From Atlanticothrix silvestris CENA357 (GTDB lineage: Bacteria > Cyanobacteriota > Cyanobacteriia > Cyanobacteriales > Nostocaceae): 64,000 nucleotides of DNA. The position numbers and the translations under genes were made by a program. The stretch covers positions 62,001 through 126,000 of the forward strand of contig NZ_JAECZB010000092.1 in assembly GCF_016056295.1 (NCBI RefSeq), written 5' to 3'. Below the pieces are notes generated by a model. It saw only the letters and a program-made list of their open reading frames with translations. It did not search any database and was not told the origin of the DNA. The first letter of the stretch is position 1; each line of letters opens with the position of its first letter. Below are positions 17,315 through 25,945 of the stretch, one piece after another.

Positions 17315-19065
17315 TGATTCATGCTGTTCGTTGTAATCATGCATCATTCAAAACAGTAGAGTTTAGACCTGGCTTTAACGTAGTTTTAGCAGATCGTACA
17401 GAAGACTCTGGCAGAAGAGATTCTCGTAATGGATTGGGTAAATCTACTCTCATTGAAATTATTCACTTTTGTCTTGGAGGCACGATTCCAACTGCCAAAG
17501 GGCTTGGTTCTAGAACTCTTCGTGGTTGGGCTTTTAGTTTAGAGCTTACACTTGCAAATCAAATTATCACTGTTACAAGAAATACTGACGATAGGTCTCA
17601 GGTAGTAATTCATGGAGATACTGCTAACTGGCCTATTCAGCCAAGAGAACAAGAAGATCAAAAAGTTCTCAGTTTGGAAGATTGGAAGACTGTTTTGGGA
17701 AATCTAACATTTGGATTAACTAGTGATAATGAAGCTAAAAAATATAAACCTACTTTTAGAGGACTAATTTCTTACTTTATCCGTCGGGGAAGAGATGCAT
17801 TTTCTACACCATTCGAGCATCATCCAAAGCAACCTGGATGGGATAAGCAAGTTAATAATGCTTTTTTATTAGGTCTTGCTTGGGAAGAGGCAAGAGATTT
17901 ACAACTTTTAAAAGATAAACAGAAATTAATCGCAGATATTAAAAAACTTAAAAAAGATACAGAACCTGGAGTTGCAATTGCAATTTTTGGTTCTCTAGGT
18001 GAGCTTGAAGCTTTAAAGGTTCAAGTAGAAGCACAATTACGTGAAAGAAAAGAAACTCTTAACAATTTTAGGGTAGCGTCCCAATACCATGAATTAGAGG
18101 CAACTGCTAACCGTTTAACCTCACAAATTCACGAAGTAACAAATAAAAAAATTATTGAAAATAAATTACTGGAGTTTTATCAATCTAGTCTTGACTCGGA
18201 GGATGAACCCAGACCAGATCAGGTTGTTCGTATATATGAAAATGCAGGTGTTGAGTTACCAGGTTTAGTAATTAGAAGACTAGAAGAAGTAGAACTATTT
18301 CATCGCAGACTAATAGAGAATCGTAGGGAGTTTTTAGTAAGTGAAATTCAACGTATTAGAAAGCAAATATCCTCTAGAGAAAGTTTTATTAGAGAGAAAA
18401 CTAATGAGCGTGCCGAACTTTTGGAAGTGCTAAAGACGCATGGAGCTTTAGAAGAATACACAATGCTACAAGAAATTTATCTTGATGATGTAGCTAATCT
18501 CAATGAAATTAATAAACGCATCGAAGAATTAAAACAATTTGAGGAGCAAAAAAGTACCTTAAAAATTGAAAAAGAACAGTTACTACAACGCGCACGTCGT
18601 GACTATGGAGAACGGAATGAGCAAGCAGAACGTGCTATTAATCTATTCAGCATTAACTCTAGATTTCTTTACGACGTTCCAGGAACACTTGTTATTGATG
18701 TAGGAAGCAATGGCTTTAGTTTCCGAGTAGAAATTAGACGTGATGGTAGTGAAGGGATTGATAAGATGAAAATATTTTGTTATGACTTAATGTTGGCGCA
18801 ACTTTGGTCAGAGCGTGACCCTTCACCGCGTATATTAATTCATGACAGTACAATTTTCGATGGTGTGGATGAGAGACAAGTGGCTCTTGCTTTACAACTA
18901 GCTGATATAGAGTCCAGAAGACTTGGTTTTCAATATATCTGTACATTAAATTCAGATATGGTTCCACGCTCAGAGTTTCCACTTGATTTTAATTTTGATT
19001 CTTTTGTGAGACTTAAACTTACAGATGAAAGTGAAGAGGGAGGGCTATTAGGTATTAGTTTTTAG
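17314..19065 (+). CDS. DUF2326 SMC/RecN-like ATPase of an ABC-3C system
   Basis: About 583 residues. The N-terminus MIHAVRCNHASFKTVEFRPG leads to FNVVLADRTE and the P-loop NGLGKSTLIEIIHF near residue 40. A long coiled-coil middle (about 190-430) follows. The C-terminal ATPase half contains ILIHDSTIFDGVDERQVALA near residue 516 and LGFQYICTLNSDMVP, the signature end of DUF2326 proteins. This is an SMC-like ABC ATPase with a split head. In ABC-3C systems it is the nucleotide-dependent sensor or switch. I prefer the ATG at 17314 over the GTG at 17305 because it overlaps the upstream stop (TGATG). Confidence 0.85.
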   Translation: MIHAVRCNHASFKTVEFRPGFNVVLADRTEDSGRRDSRNGLGKSTLIEIIHFCLGGTIPTAKGLGSRTLRGWAFSLELTLANQIITVTRNTDDRSQVVIHGDTANWPIQPREQEDQKVLSLEDWKTVLGNLTFGLTSDNEAKKYKPTFRGLISYFIRRGRDAFSTPFEHHPKQPGWDKQVNNAFLLGLAWEEARDLQLLKDKQKLIADIKKLKKDTEPGVAIAIFGSLGELEALKVQVEAQLRERKETLNNFRVASQYHELEATANRLTSQIHEVTNKKIIENKLLEFYQSSLDSEDEPRPDQVVRIYENAGVELPGLVIRRLEEVELFHRRLIENRREFLVSEIQRIRKQISSRESFIREKTNERAELLEVLKTHGALEEYTMLQEIYLDDVANLNEINKRIEELKQFEEQKSTLKIEKEQLLQRARRDYGERNEQAERAINLFSINSRFLYDVPGTLVIDVGSNGFSFRVEIRRDGSEGIDKMKIFCYDLMLAQLWSERDPSPRILIHDSTIFDGVDERQVALALQLADIESRRLGFQYICTLNSDMVPRSEFPLDFNFDSFVRLKLTDESEEGGLLGISF

Positions 19066-19360
19066 GTAACAACATATACTAAAATCTTAAATATTCTATG
19101 TGTGGAGAGGGTAAGAAATTGAATATTCACTAGAAAATAAATTTATATCTAAAATCGCTAGTCAAAAAATATTATGTTTGTGTTCATAAAGGTATCCCTA
19201 ACTACGACATTACAACGGAGACTTTCTCATAACACAAGCATATATTATTGCATAAATTAAAAAATATAAATGAATGTATTTACCAGATTAACTGGTGCGC
19301 CTCACCCACCTTAATATCAGCAGCTATTATGTAAATAAGAGATGACATAGAAATAGAACT

Positions 19361-19666
19361 ATGACTGATACACCTGAAAAGATTCACCTCACCTTAGAGT
19401 TATCACCAGAACTAAATCACATCCTAGAAGAACTAGCCAAGAAAATAGGTACAAATAAAAGTGAAGTTTTGCGTCAAGCCATCACCTTAATGCAAGTGAT
19501 GGTAACAGAAAAAGAACAAACTTTACCTTCTATTTCTCCTAACCAAACCTTAGAATCTTTATCTGAACTTGACCCCTGGACTCAAAGTTTCATAGGTGTA
19601 ATTAGCTTAGAATCAGAAAATACTGAAGAAAGTTATGTTAATTATCTAGAGGGGAAATATAGTTGA
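19361..19666 (+). CDS. RHH-type antitoxin of a PIN toxin pair
   Basis: 101 residues. The N-terminal part (HLTLELSPELNHILEELAKK then GTNKSEVLRQAITLM) is a ribbon-helix-helix DNA-binding domain. The acidic C-terminal half is typical of the toxin-wrapping tail of an antitoxin. The stop overlaps the next gene's TTG start by 4 bp (TTGA). The pairing with a PIN protein supports a VapB-like role with autoregulation, but I see no strong operator upstream. Confidence 0.85.
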   Translation: MTDTPEKIHLTLELSPELNHILEELAKKIGTNKSEVLRQAITLMQVMVTEKEQTLPSISPNQTLESLSELDPWTQSFIGVISLESENTEESYVNYLEGKYS

Positions 19667-20079
19667 AACGGGTATTATTTGACAGCGATGTTTTGCTTGA
19701 TATCTTAGCACAGCGTCAACCTTTTGTTGTCACCTCAGCGCAAGCATTAAATACAGTCATCACAAAACAGGTGCAAGGCTTTGTTTCAGGACACGCCATT
19801 ACAAATATTTTCTATATTTTACGCCGCCAAATTGGTAGCGAAGCAGCACGTAAATTAATAGAAAACTTATTACAACACATTCACATTGCTAGCGTTAACG
19901 ATGAAGTAATTCACCAAGCTTTGCAAAGTCCAATTAAAGATTTTGAAGATGCGGTAACAAGTGCAGCAGCAATGGCTGCAAGGTTAGAAATAATCGTAAC
20001 ACGAAATATATCCGATTTTGTAGCTTCTTCAGTACCAGGAATCTTGCCAGAAGAGTTCTTAAAAATTCTTTCTGAGTAA
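19663..20079 (+). CDS. PIN domain toxin (VapC-like)
   Basis: 138 residues with the PIN nuclease layout: FDSDVLLDILAQRQPF carries the first acidic residue, a central NIFYILRRQ helix follows, and IKDFEDAVTSAAAMAARLEI then IVTRNISDF carry the later acidic residues. VapC toxins cleave tRNA or rRNA. The start is TTG at 19663, overlapping the antitoxin stop, so translation is coupled. An inverted repeat at 20134-20161 follows. Confidence 0.87.
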   Translation: MKRVLFDSDVLLDILAQRQPFVVTSAQALNTVITKQVQGFVSGHAITNIFYILRRQIGSEAARKLIENLLQHIHIASVNDEVIHQALQSPIKDFEDAVTSAAAMAARLEIIVTRNISDFVASSVPGILPEEFLKILSE

Positions 20080-20133
20080 CTCACCAAAGCTATAACCTAA
20101 CCTTAAATTTATCACCTGAACTAAATTAAATGA

Positions 20134-20161
20134 GTAGGGACACAACATGTTGTGCCCCTAC
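20134..20161. repeat. Palindromic repeat after the PIN toxin gene
   Basis: GTAGGGACACAACATGTTGT followed by GCCCCTAC forms an almost perfect palindrome. Sequences of this kind are scattered through cyanobacterial genomes. It may also act as a terminator. Confidence 0.75.
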
Positions 20162-20202
20162 CCGTGTACTTCATTTACGTGAAATACGCTGTATAGGTTT
20201 TC

Positions 20203-21906
20203 CTAATTTTCTACTAGTAGTGCTTTAGTTGCAGACTCTCCGACTTTTCTTAGTTTCCGTGTTAGCTGAAATACCAATAAACCCAAAATACCACAGTGAC
20301 CCAGAATTGCTAAAAAAGGAGCCATTGTTGATGTATATTCGCCTGAAGGGTACAAAGCAATAAGCGGCGCAGCTACCGAAAATAGCCACAGAAAAGAGTT
20401 GTTTCCAGGATTAGAAAACAACATCGCTAAAATTATTACTGGTAATACAATTGCTGCACCAACTGCACCAGTAGCCCAAAATAGGCGATGCTGATTTTTC
20501 ATTAACAATAGTAGTTGAGCAATGACTGCATAGATTACAGCTAAACTACCACAGAAGAATAGAGATGTAAAAGCTTTAATTTCATTACCTGTATTGATCC
20601 CAGAAATTAAAATAAACACACTTAAACAGGTAATAGCAATCATGGCATTAATTGCGATCGCTAAAGTCCCCGGACTTTTTTCACCCCAAATTAAATCCCT
20701 GATTAAATTGCTGCGATGCCCTGCCTTGTAGTTATAAATATGTCTGTAACGTGCCCAATCTTGTAGTATTTGACGATGAGGATTGAGTGCAGCAATTAGA
20801 TATAAAAATAGCCACAAATTCAAAAACAATAAGCACGCCAAATTTTCAAATATCGTGTGTGAGCTATAATAACTACCCACATTTAATTTTTGCCAATTCG
20901 CGCATCCTAGAGTAATAACTGTAAAACAAGTAGTTAATAAATAACTTTGCTTTTTGCTCAACATAGTAGCATTAGGATCACGAAAGCAACGCTGCAAAGA
21001 TTGCCAGATAAAGTATGCTCCTATGAAGTAAACCAAAATAGCAAAGCAAACTGTAATAAAAAAAACCGATCCTAGTGGTATACCAAACCAATGAAAGTTA
21101 ATAAAATTGGGATTATTTGGTGCAAATATAGAACTAACTTCAGGGTGGGGAATTAAGTAATAGGGGTTCATCAACCTCAATACAACAAATGGAGTATTAG
21201 CTGATACGTCAGGGACTATTGCTTGCTTAGTGAACATGAGAAAGCCTAAAACAGCACTACTTCCCAACCAAGCTTGAAAACTGCCCAACCAAGAACCAAC
21301 TAACCCAAATAATAATGCTCCACTATAGTAGAAAAGACTAGCAGCGATCGCGATCGCGTAGAAACTTAAAATCATCATCAGGGGAATATTGGCAACTAAC
21401 CCTAACCACAAATGCAGAGGAACTGCGACCAATACCGCAGCATACAAGAGTATAGGAACACCTAACATTTTTCCCCATAAAATGCTATGGGGTGATTGAG
21501 GGCTAAGGCGAATAAAATTGAGTGTATCATGCCGTTCTTCATTAGCTAAATCGCTGATAAGTAAATAAGTACCTGCAACTAAAAGCGTAAAGCAACCAAT
21601 GATACTCAGCAATGTAAATGCATCTAAAGACCACAATTGCCAGTTAATAATAACGTTACCGAATTCATCACCTAGGCATTTTTTTGCATCATATAGAGAC
21701 TTACCTGTGCAATATCTGTGGGAGTAATTATATAAAAGATTGGTCTTGGTTGGTAGCTGGGTTTGAAAATACATGAATACTACAAATTGACCCAGCAGCG
21801 AGATAGCAGTTGACAATATGAGATTGCGGGTTTTCAGTCGCCCTTTAAATTCTCGCAACAGTTGAGGGTTCCAATCTCCTAGTAAATTCATCCAATTAGG
21901 CTTCAT
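20203..21906 (-). CDS. ABC-2 type permease, downstream paralogue
   Basis: About 567 residues with roughly 12 hydrophobic spans. The N-terminus NLLGDWNPQLLREFKGRLKT is shared almost word for word with the neighbouring permease. So are the segment SDLANEERHDTLNFIRLSPQ and the ending KVGESATKALLVEN. It is the third gene of an ABC exporter operon transcribed leftwards. I chose ATG at 21906 over GTG at 21915. The cargo is unknown; homologues sit beside a NatA-like ATPase. Confidence 0.82.
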   Translation of the reverse strand: MKPNWMNLLGDWNPQLLREFKGRLKTRNLILSTAISLLGQFVVFMYFQTQLPTKTNLLYNYSHRYCTGKSLYDAKKCLGDEFGNVIINWQLWSLDAFTLLSIIGCFTLLVAGTYLLISDLANEERHDTLNFIRLSPQSPHSILWGKMLGVPILLYAAVLVAVPLHLWLGLVANIPLMMILSFYAIAIAASLFYYSGALLFGLVGSWLGSFQAWLGSSAVLGFLMFTKQAIVPDVSANTPFVVLRLMNPYYLIPHPEVSSIFAPNNPNFINFHWFGIPLGSVFFITVCFAILVYFIGAYFIWQSLQRCFRDPNATMLSKKQSYLLTTCFTVITLGCANWQKLNVGSYYSSHTIFENLACLLFLNLWLFLYLIAALNPHRQILQDWARYRHIYNYKAGHRSNLIRDLIWGEKSPGTLAIAINAMIAITCLSVFILISGINTGNEIKAFTSLFFCGSLAVIYAVIAQLLLLMKNQHRLFWATGAVGAAIVLPVIILAMLFSNPGNNSFLWLFSVAAPLIALYPSGEYTSTMAPFLAILGHCGILGLLVFQLTRKLRKVGESATKALLVEN

Positions 21907-21951
21907 AGTTATCACTCTCTAAAATTAGTATTTAGGGAATCCAGGGGTTCG

Positions 21952-21982
21952 GATCCCCGACTTCTTTGAGAAGTCGGGGATC
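21952..21982. repeat. 31-bp palindromic repeat, copy 1
   Basis: GATCCCCGACTTC-TTTGA-GAAGTCGGGGATC. The same 31 bases occur in exact inverse orientation at 61837-61867. It lies in the gap between the two permease genes and ends just 3 bases before the upstream permease's stop region. Confidence 0.9.
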
Positions 21983-21985
21983 TGA

Positions 21986-23878
21986 CTAATTTCCTGTCAA
22001 TAATGCTTTTGTTGCAGACTCTCCTGCTAACTTAACCTGCTTTGTCAATTGGAAATTTAATAATGCAAAAACACTTAACTCGGCTAAAAGTGCCATAAAA
22101 ACCGTTGTGGCTGCGGAGTGTTCAATACCAGCCCAAGGAAAAGTCGAAAACAGCCACGCAATGGAATTTTTATTGGGTGCAACACCTAATAGTTGAAGAA
22201 ACATTGCTGGTAAGAATAGCAATGCACCTATAGTAGCAATTGCCAAAGCAGAACGCTTAGGAGTTTTCATTAACAGTATTAGCTGGGCTAAGGTGGCGTA
22301 AATCATCATTAAGCTAATAAATAAAGCCACTGCTAAAATCGCTTTCATTCTCCCAATGTCATTAACCCAATCAATGCTGTCGTTATGGTGAATGTTCAAA
22401 ATGGGTGCAAGTATAATCCAAACTACTAATGGTGTAGTTGCGATCGCCAGATTAATTCCCATTGCGACTAATGCAGGACTTTTGTCAGCCAAAATCAAAT
22501 TTCTCCACCAAGAACGACTAGAAATTTTTTGGTATTGATATCGCGCCCAATCTTGGATGTCTTGACGGTGAGGTGACAAAACTATTAGTAAAGCTAATAT
22601 TAACACTAAATTAAATAGTGCGATAAAAACAAAATTGTCTTCTATCTGTTTATTTAAATCGTAATAACAATTAGCAGAGTTTACAGTTCTATTAGAAAGA
22701 CAATAATTTTTGTGATATTGTAGTGTGAATCCCCAAAACATCACTTGACAACAAGCTACTAATAAATAACTTTGACCTTTGCTGAAAATTGCTGCATCTG
22801 GATTACGGAAGCGACGCTTCAATGCTTGCCAAGTCCAATAAATTCCCACACCATAATTAAATAAATGTAAGCCAATCAGACCAATAATATTTTTACCTAG
22901 CGGTAAATAGAAAAACTGTAATTCATTTAATGATGATTGATTATATTGACGAAACAAGTTTCCAAACAGATAACTCATCATGTCAAAGGGACTTAGTAGC
23001 CTCAAAAAAGTAGCTGCATTGTAGAAGTTCAAGTTATCCGATGCTAAGTTCATGGTTATGGACAAAAATATTAAAACTGCACCACTAGCTATCCAAGGTT
23101 GAAACCCACTAACCCAATGACTAATTAAACCAAATAGTAGTGCAGCACTATAAAAGAAAGTACAGCTAGCAACCAGAACTATATAAAAACTAAAGATCGC
23201 ACTTAAGGCAATTTTGGCAGAAATTCCAGCCCATAAATGCAAAGGTAATGCTGCTAAAACTATGAGATAAATAACAATCGGCACTCCTAGCATTTTGCCA
23301 GTCAAAATACTCACTTCTGACTGTGGACTCAAGCGGATAAAATTCAGTGTACCGCGACGTTCTTCTTGAGCTAAGTTATTGATTAATAAATAAACTCCAG
23401 CAACTAATAGCGTGAATACAAACATCACACTCAGGCTTAAAAATATGTATCTCCAGTGATCTTGCCACCACAATGGCATATTTATTTGTTCTGAAGGGCA
23501 ATATTGCTGATATAAAATTTTATTAAGATTAGTTGATTCTAAATTCAAAGACCTCAATTGTGTTTTCAGTTCTTGCAGCTTTGCCAAGTCATAATTTTTA
23601 TTACCACTATATAAATTAATTTTCTGCTGAACTTGATTAATTAGCTGAGAAACTGAGTTTTGTTGCTGTAAATAACCTGAACTCAAGTTACAATATGGCC
23701 CAGACATTGAGTATTTTCCACTGGGGAAATCACCAAACTGATATAAAAAAATTCCCAGTTGAGCAACTAATGAAATGACGACGGCAACTAAAACATTAAA
23801 AGCCTTGAGGCGACCTTTGAGTTCCCGTAATAATTGCGGGTTCCAGTCGCCAATTTTGTCTATTAAATTGACCATCAT
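21986..23878 (-). CDS. ABC-2 type permease, upstream paralogue
   Basis: About 630 residues. It has the same design as the downstream permease, with KIGDWNPQLLRELKGRLKA near the start, NNLAQEERRGTLNFIRLSPQ in the middle and AGESATKALLTGN at the end. It carries an extra soluble insert of about 80 residues after the first span that is rich in Gln, Asn and Leu. A GGAG ribosome site stands 9 bases before the ATG at 23878, so I prefer it over a TTG at 23893. Two different permeases with one ATPase suggest a heterodimeric exporter. Confidence 0.82.
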   Translation of the reverse strand: MMVNLIDKIGDWNPQLLRELKGRLKAFNVLVAVVISLVAQLGIFLYQFGDFPSGKYSMSGPYCNLSSGYLQQQNSVSQLINQVQQKINLYSGNKNYDLAKLQELKTQLRSLNLESTNLNKILYQQYCPSEQINMPLWWQDHWRYIFLSLSVMFVFTLLVAGVYLLINNLAQEERRGTLNFIRLSPQSEVSILTGKMLGVPIVIYLIVLAALPLHLWAGISAKIALSAIFSFYIVLVASCTFFYSAALLFGLISHWVSGFQPWIASGAVLIFLSITMNLASDNLNFYNAATFLRLLSPFDMMSYLFGNLFRQYNQSSLNELQFFYLPLGKNIIGLIGLHLFNYGVGIYWTWQALKRRFRNPDAAIFSKGQSYLLVACCQVMFWGFTLQYHKNYCLSNRTVNSANCYYDLNKQIEDNFVFIALFNLVLILALLIVLSPHRQDIQDWARYQYQKISSRSWWRNLILADKSPALVAMGINLAIATTPLVVWIILAPILNIHHNDSIDWVNDIGRMKAILAVALFISLMMIYATLAQLILLMKTPKRSALAIATIGALLFLPAMFLQLLGVAPNKNSIAWLFSTFPWAGIEHSAATTVFMALLAELSVFALLNFQLTKQVKLAGESATKALLTGN

Positions 23879-23920
23879 AGAAAAAATCTCCAAAGAGGGA
23901 AAGTGGAAATTATTGACTTA

Positions 23921-24871
23921 TTAAGATGCTTGTTTGTGTCCTAACTTCAAGAAAATAGTTTCTAGATCTTCTTGAGTACAGTGAAAATCGCTTACGGTAA
24001 TGCCAGATGTAATCAGCGATCGCAATAATTCAGCGCTATCTTCTTCTTTGCCAGAAAAGTTGATCCGCACACTATTTTTTGTGGGTATTACTTCCCACTC
24101 TTCCACCAAAGGATGATGTTTTAGTTCGCTTAAAAGCGTTTCTAGATTTCCTAGGGTTGATAACAAAATTTGCTGGCGAGAAAGACGCTGGTAAAGTTGT
24201 TTTAGGGAAGCACTTTCTACCAAAAAACCAAGTTCCATAATTCCTACGGAAGTACAAAGTTCCGCTAAGTCGCTAAGAACATGGGAGGAAATCAAGATTG
24301 TCATCCCGGCTTCTTGCAATGCCTTGATGATTTCTCGAAACTGCATCCTGGCGATGGGGTCAAGTCCTGACACTGGCTCATCTAGTAGCAGTAAAATTGG
24401 TTCATGGATAATAGTTCGCGCTAAACTTAAGCGCTGTTTCATCCCCCGCGACAAAGTAGAAATTAAACTATGACGTTTATTACCGAGTTGTATAAGTTCT
24501 AAAACTTCATGCAGGCGTTGAGTACGGCGTGGTTCTCGCAAGCGATACAGACGCGCAAAGTAATCTAGGTAATCCCATACTGTTAAATCCTCATATAAGG
24601 GATAGTCGTCGGGTAAGTAGCCAAGGCGACGCTTGAGAGTCGTGTTACTTTTGTCACGACGTAACCGATCGCCATTAATATAAATCTCACCCGTAGTTGG
24701 TTCTTCAGCTGCTGCCAACATGCGGATGAGAGTTGTTTTACCCGCGCCATTCGGCCCAATCAGTCCGTATACTTCACCCACTTGGATCTCTAAATCAACA
24801 TCGTTAACGGCAATGTGCCGTTCAAATTGTTTAGTTAGTCCACGGGTAGAAATTGCTAATTCTTTTACCAT
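23921..24871 (-). CDS. ABC transporter ATP-binding protein
   Basis: 316 residues, first gene of the exporter operon. Walker A GLIGPNGAGKTTLIRML, signature LSRGMKQRLSLARTIIHEP and Walker B LLLLDEPVSGLDP are intact, with the switch histidine in LISSHVLSDL. The C-terminal extension of about 90 residues is typical of NatA/CcmA-like exporter ATPases. The permease genes follow after 40-110 bp gaps. Confidence 0.92.
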   Translation of the reverse strand: MVKELAISTRGLTKQFERHIAVNDVDLEIQVGEVYGLIGPNGAGKTTLIRMLAAAEEPTTGEIYINGDRLRRDKSNTTLKRRLGYLPDDYPLYEDLTVWDYLDYFARLYRLREPRRTQRLHEVLELIQLGNKRHSLISTLSRGMKQRLSLARTIIHEPILLLLDEPVSGLDPIARMQFREIIKALQEAGMTILISSHVLSDLAELCTSVGIMELGFLVESASLKQLYQRLSRQQILLSTLGNLETLLSELKHHPLVEEWEVIPTKNSVRINFSGKEEDSAELLRSLITSGITVSDFHCTQEDLETIFLKLGHKQAS

Positions 24872-25092
24872 CGCTGCTCAAGTGCGGCTTGTGATTAACA
24901 GTTAACTTAACCTCTCTCTACAGTTTTTGTCTGTGTCGTTTCGGAAATTGAAACTGAGTTGAGGATAAATTTATCACCTGCGGAAACCTACAGCAGCATC
25001 TACAAACTTTGATTGACGTGGAACACTATAAAATCAAGGTTTTTAGAGCCTATATTAACTCTTCTTTATAGGATACAAAGTTGTTTAGAGGG

Positions 25093-25136
25093 ACGAAAAA
25101 GCACCTGAGGTTTTGCCCACTCAAGTGCTTTTTCGT
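25093..25136. terminator. Long hairpin, possible terminator or repeat
   Basis: ACGAAAAAGCACCTGAG pairs with CTCAAGTGCTTTTTCGT over 17 positions with one mismatch, loop of 10 bases. The A-rich and T-rich outer parts would let it terminate in either direction. No gene ends immediately beside it. Confidence 0.6.
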
Positions 25137-25521
25137 ATAACTCTATACCAAATCACTGACTTGATGTAACATTTGAAATCTGCAATACACTTCTAACGAA
25201 AAGCATTACGAGAATAACTTGTAACAAACATTAAGTGAGATGGTATCACTCCTTGCATTATTAACAATATCTCTTTTGGGACAAAATTGAACATTTAATG
25301 CGTGACAGTTTATTAACTGACACCAGTTAAAAATTACTCCTAATGGATGGTGTCAAGGATGACATAGCAAGTACTTATAAAGATTTTTAGGGATTGGTAT
25401 AAAAAGTAGGAATTAATTAGCGATCGCTAGCTATTCACAAGATGTTATCTGAGATAAGTAATTTTTATTAGACTCATTTACTATTTCGTGTCAAGTCATA
25501 TTGACGAATTGTAACAATTTT

Positions 25522-25539
25522 GTTAAATTAAGTTACATA
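25522..25539 (+). promoter_or_regulatory. Candidate HLR1 (RpaB-binding) element of psb34
   Basis: GTTAAATT-AA-GTTACATA matches the HLR1 layout of two (G/T)TTACA(T/A)(T/A) units two bases apart, with one mismatch in the first unit. It lies 26 bp before the psb34 start codon. RpaB control is inferred. Confidence 0.35.
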
Positions 25540-25564
25540 AGTTAATAAAAACCAGCAAAGCATT

Positions 25565-25735
25565 ATGTATACAACCACTAACGAAGAAGGTATTTTAAAT
25601 AACTACGCTACTGAACCCCAACTTTACTATGCGGCCTATCCTGACACTGAGCAGCAACGCCACTATGCTTTTCTAGGTGCAGTTGCTACTTTGTTCATTA
25701 CGGCACTAGTTTTAGTTGCCTTGGGTGTTAGCTAG
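25565..25735 (+). CDS. psb34: Photosystem II assembly protein Psb34
   Basis: A 56-residue protein: MYTTTNEEGILNNYATEPQL, a short YYAAYPDTEQQRHYAF linker, then one membrane span (LGAVATLFITALVLVALGVS). This is the Psb34 (ssl1498-like) pattern: a conserved polar N-terminus and a single C-terminal helix like that of high-light-inducible proteins but without a chlorophyll-binding motif. Psb34 associates with CP47-containing assembly intermediates of photosystem II. A clean terminator follows at 25794. It is monocistronic. Confidence 0.88.
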   Translation: MYTTTNEEGILNNYATEPQLYYAAYPDTEQQRHYAFLGAVATLFITALVLVALGVS

Positions 25736-25793
25736 GATGTAAATTTTTCCCTCGGTATCGCTTAATCTCATTGTCATTCGTACTTCTCCCTTA

Positions 25794-25822
25794 AACCTCG
25801 GCTGCCAACCGAGGTTTTTTAT
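25794..25822 (+). terminator. Rho-independent terminator of psb34
   Basis: AACCTCGG pairs with CCGAGGTT around a 7-base loop, then a T-run. Confidence 0.92.
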
Positions 25823-25945
25823 TGATTTTTAAAAAACATTATTTTCTTGATAAAGTTGCGTAGATATTGCAATTGTTGCCTTTTGAACTAGTTAGTAACT
25901 AGTCGAAGGTTCCCAATTGTCTACTTTCATCAAGCGATAACTATC

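Larger units (their letters stand above)
24872..25564. other. Spacer between exporter operon and psb34
   Basis: 693 bp with no credible gene. It contains a long hairpin at 25093-25136, one HIP1 site near 25420 and the psb34 promoter region at its right end. Confidence 0.55.

Noticed and set aside
13946-20654. Absence of full HIP1 (GCGATCGC) sites as a sign of horizontal transfer of the 15.7-20.1 kb island
   Set aside because: The gap starts inside the ordinary transketolase-like gene, and a similar gap of about 5 kb occurs at 47.8-52.9 kb over housekeeping genes.
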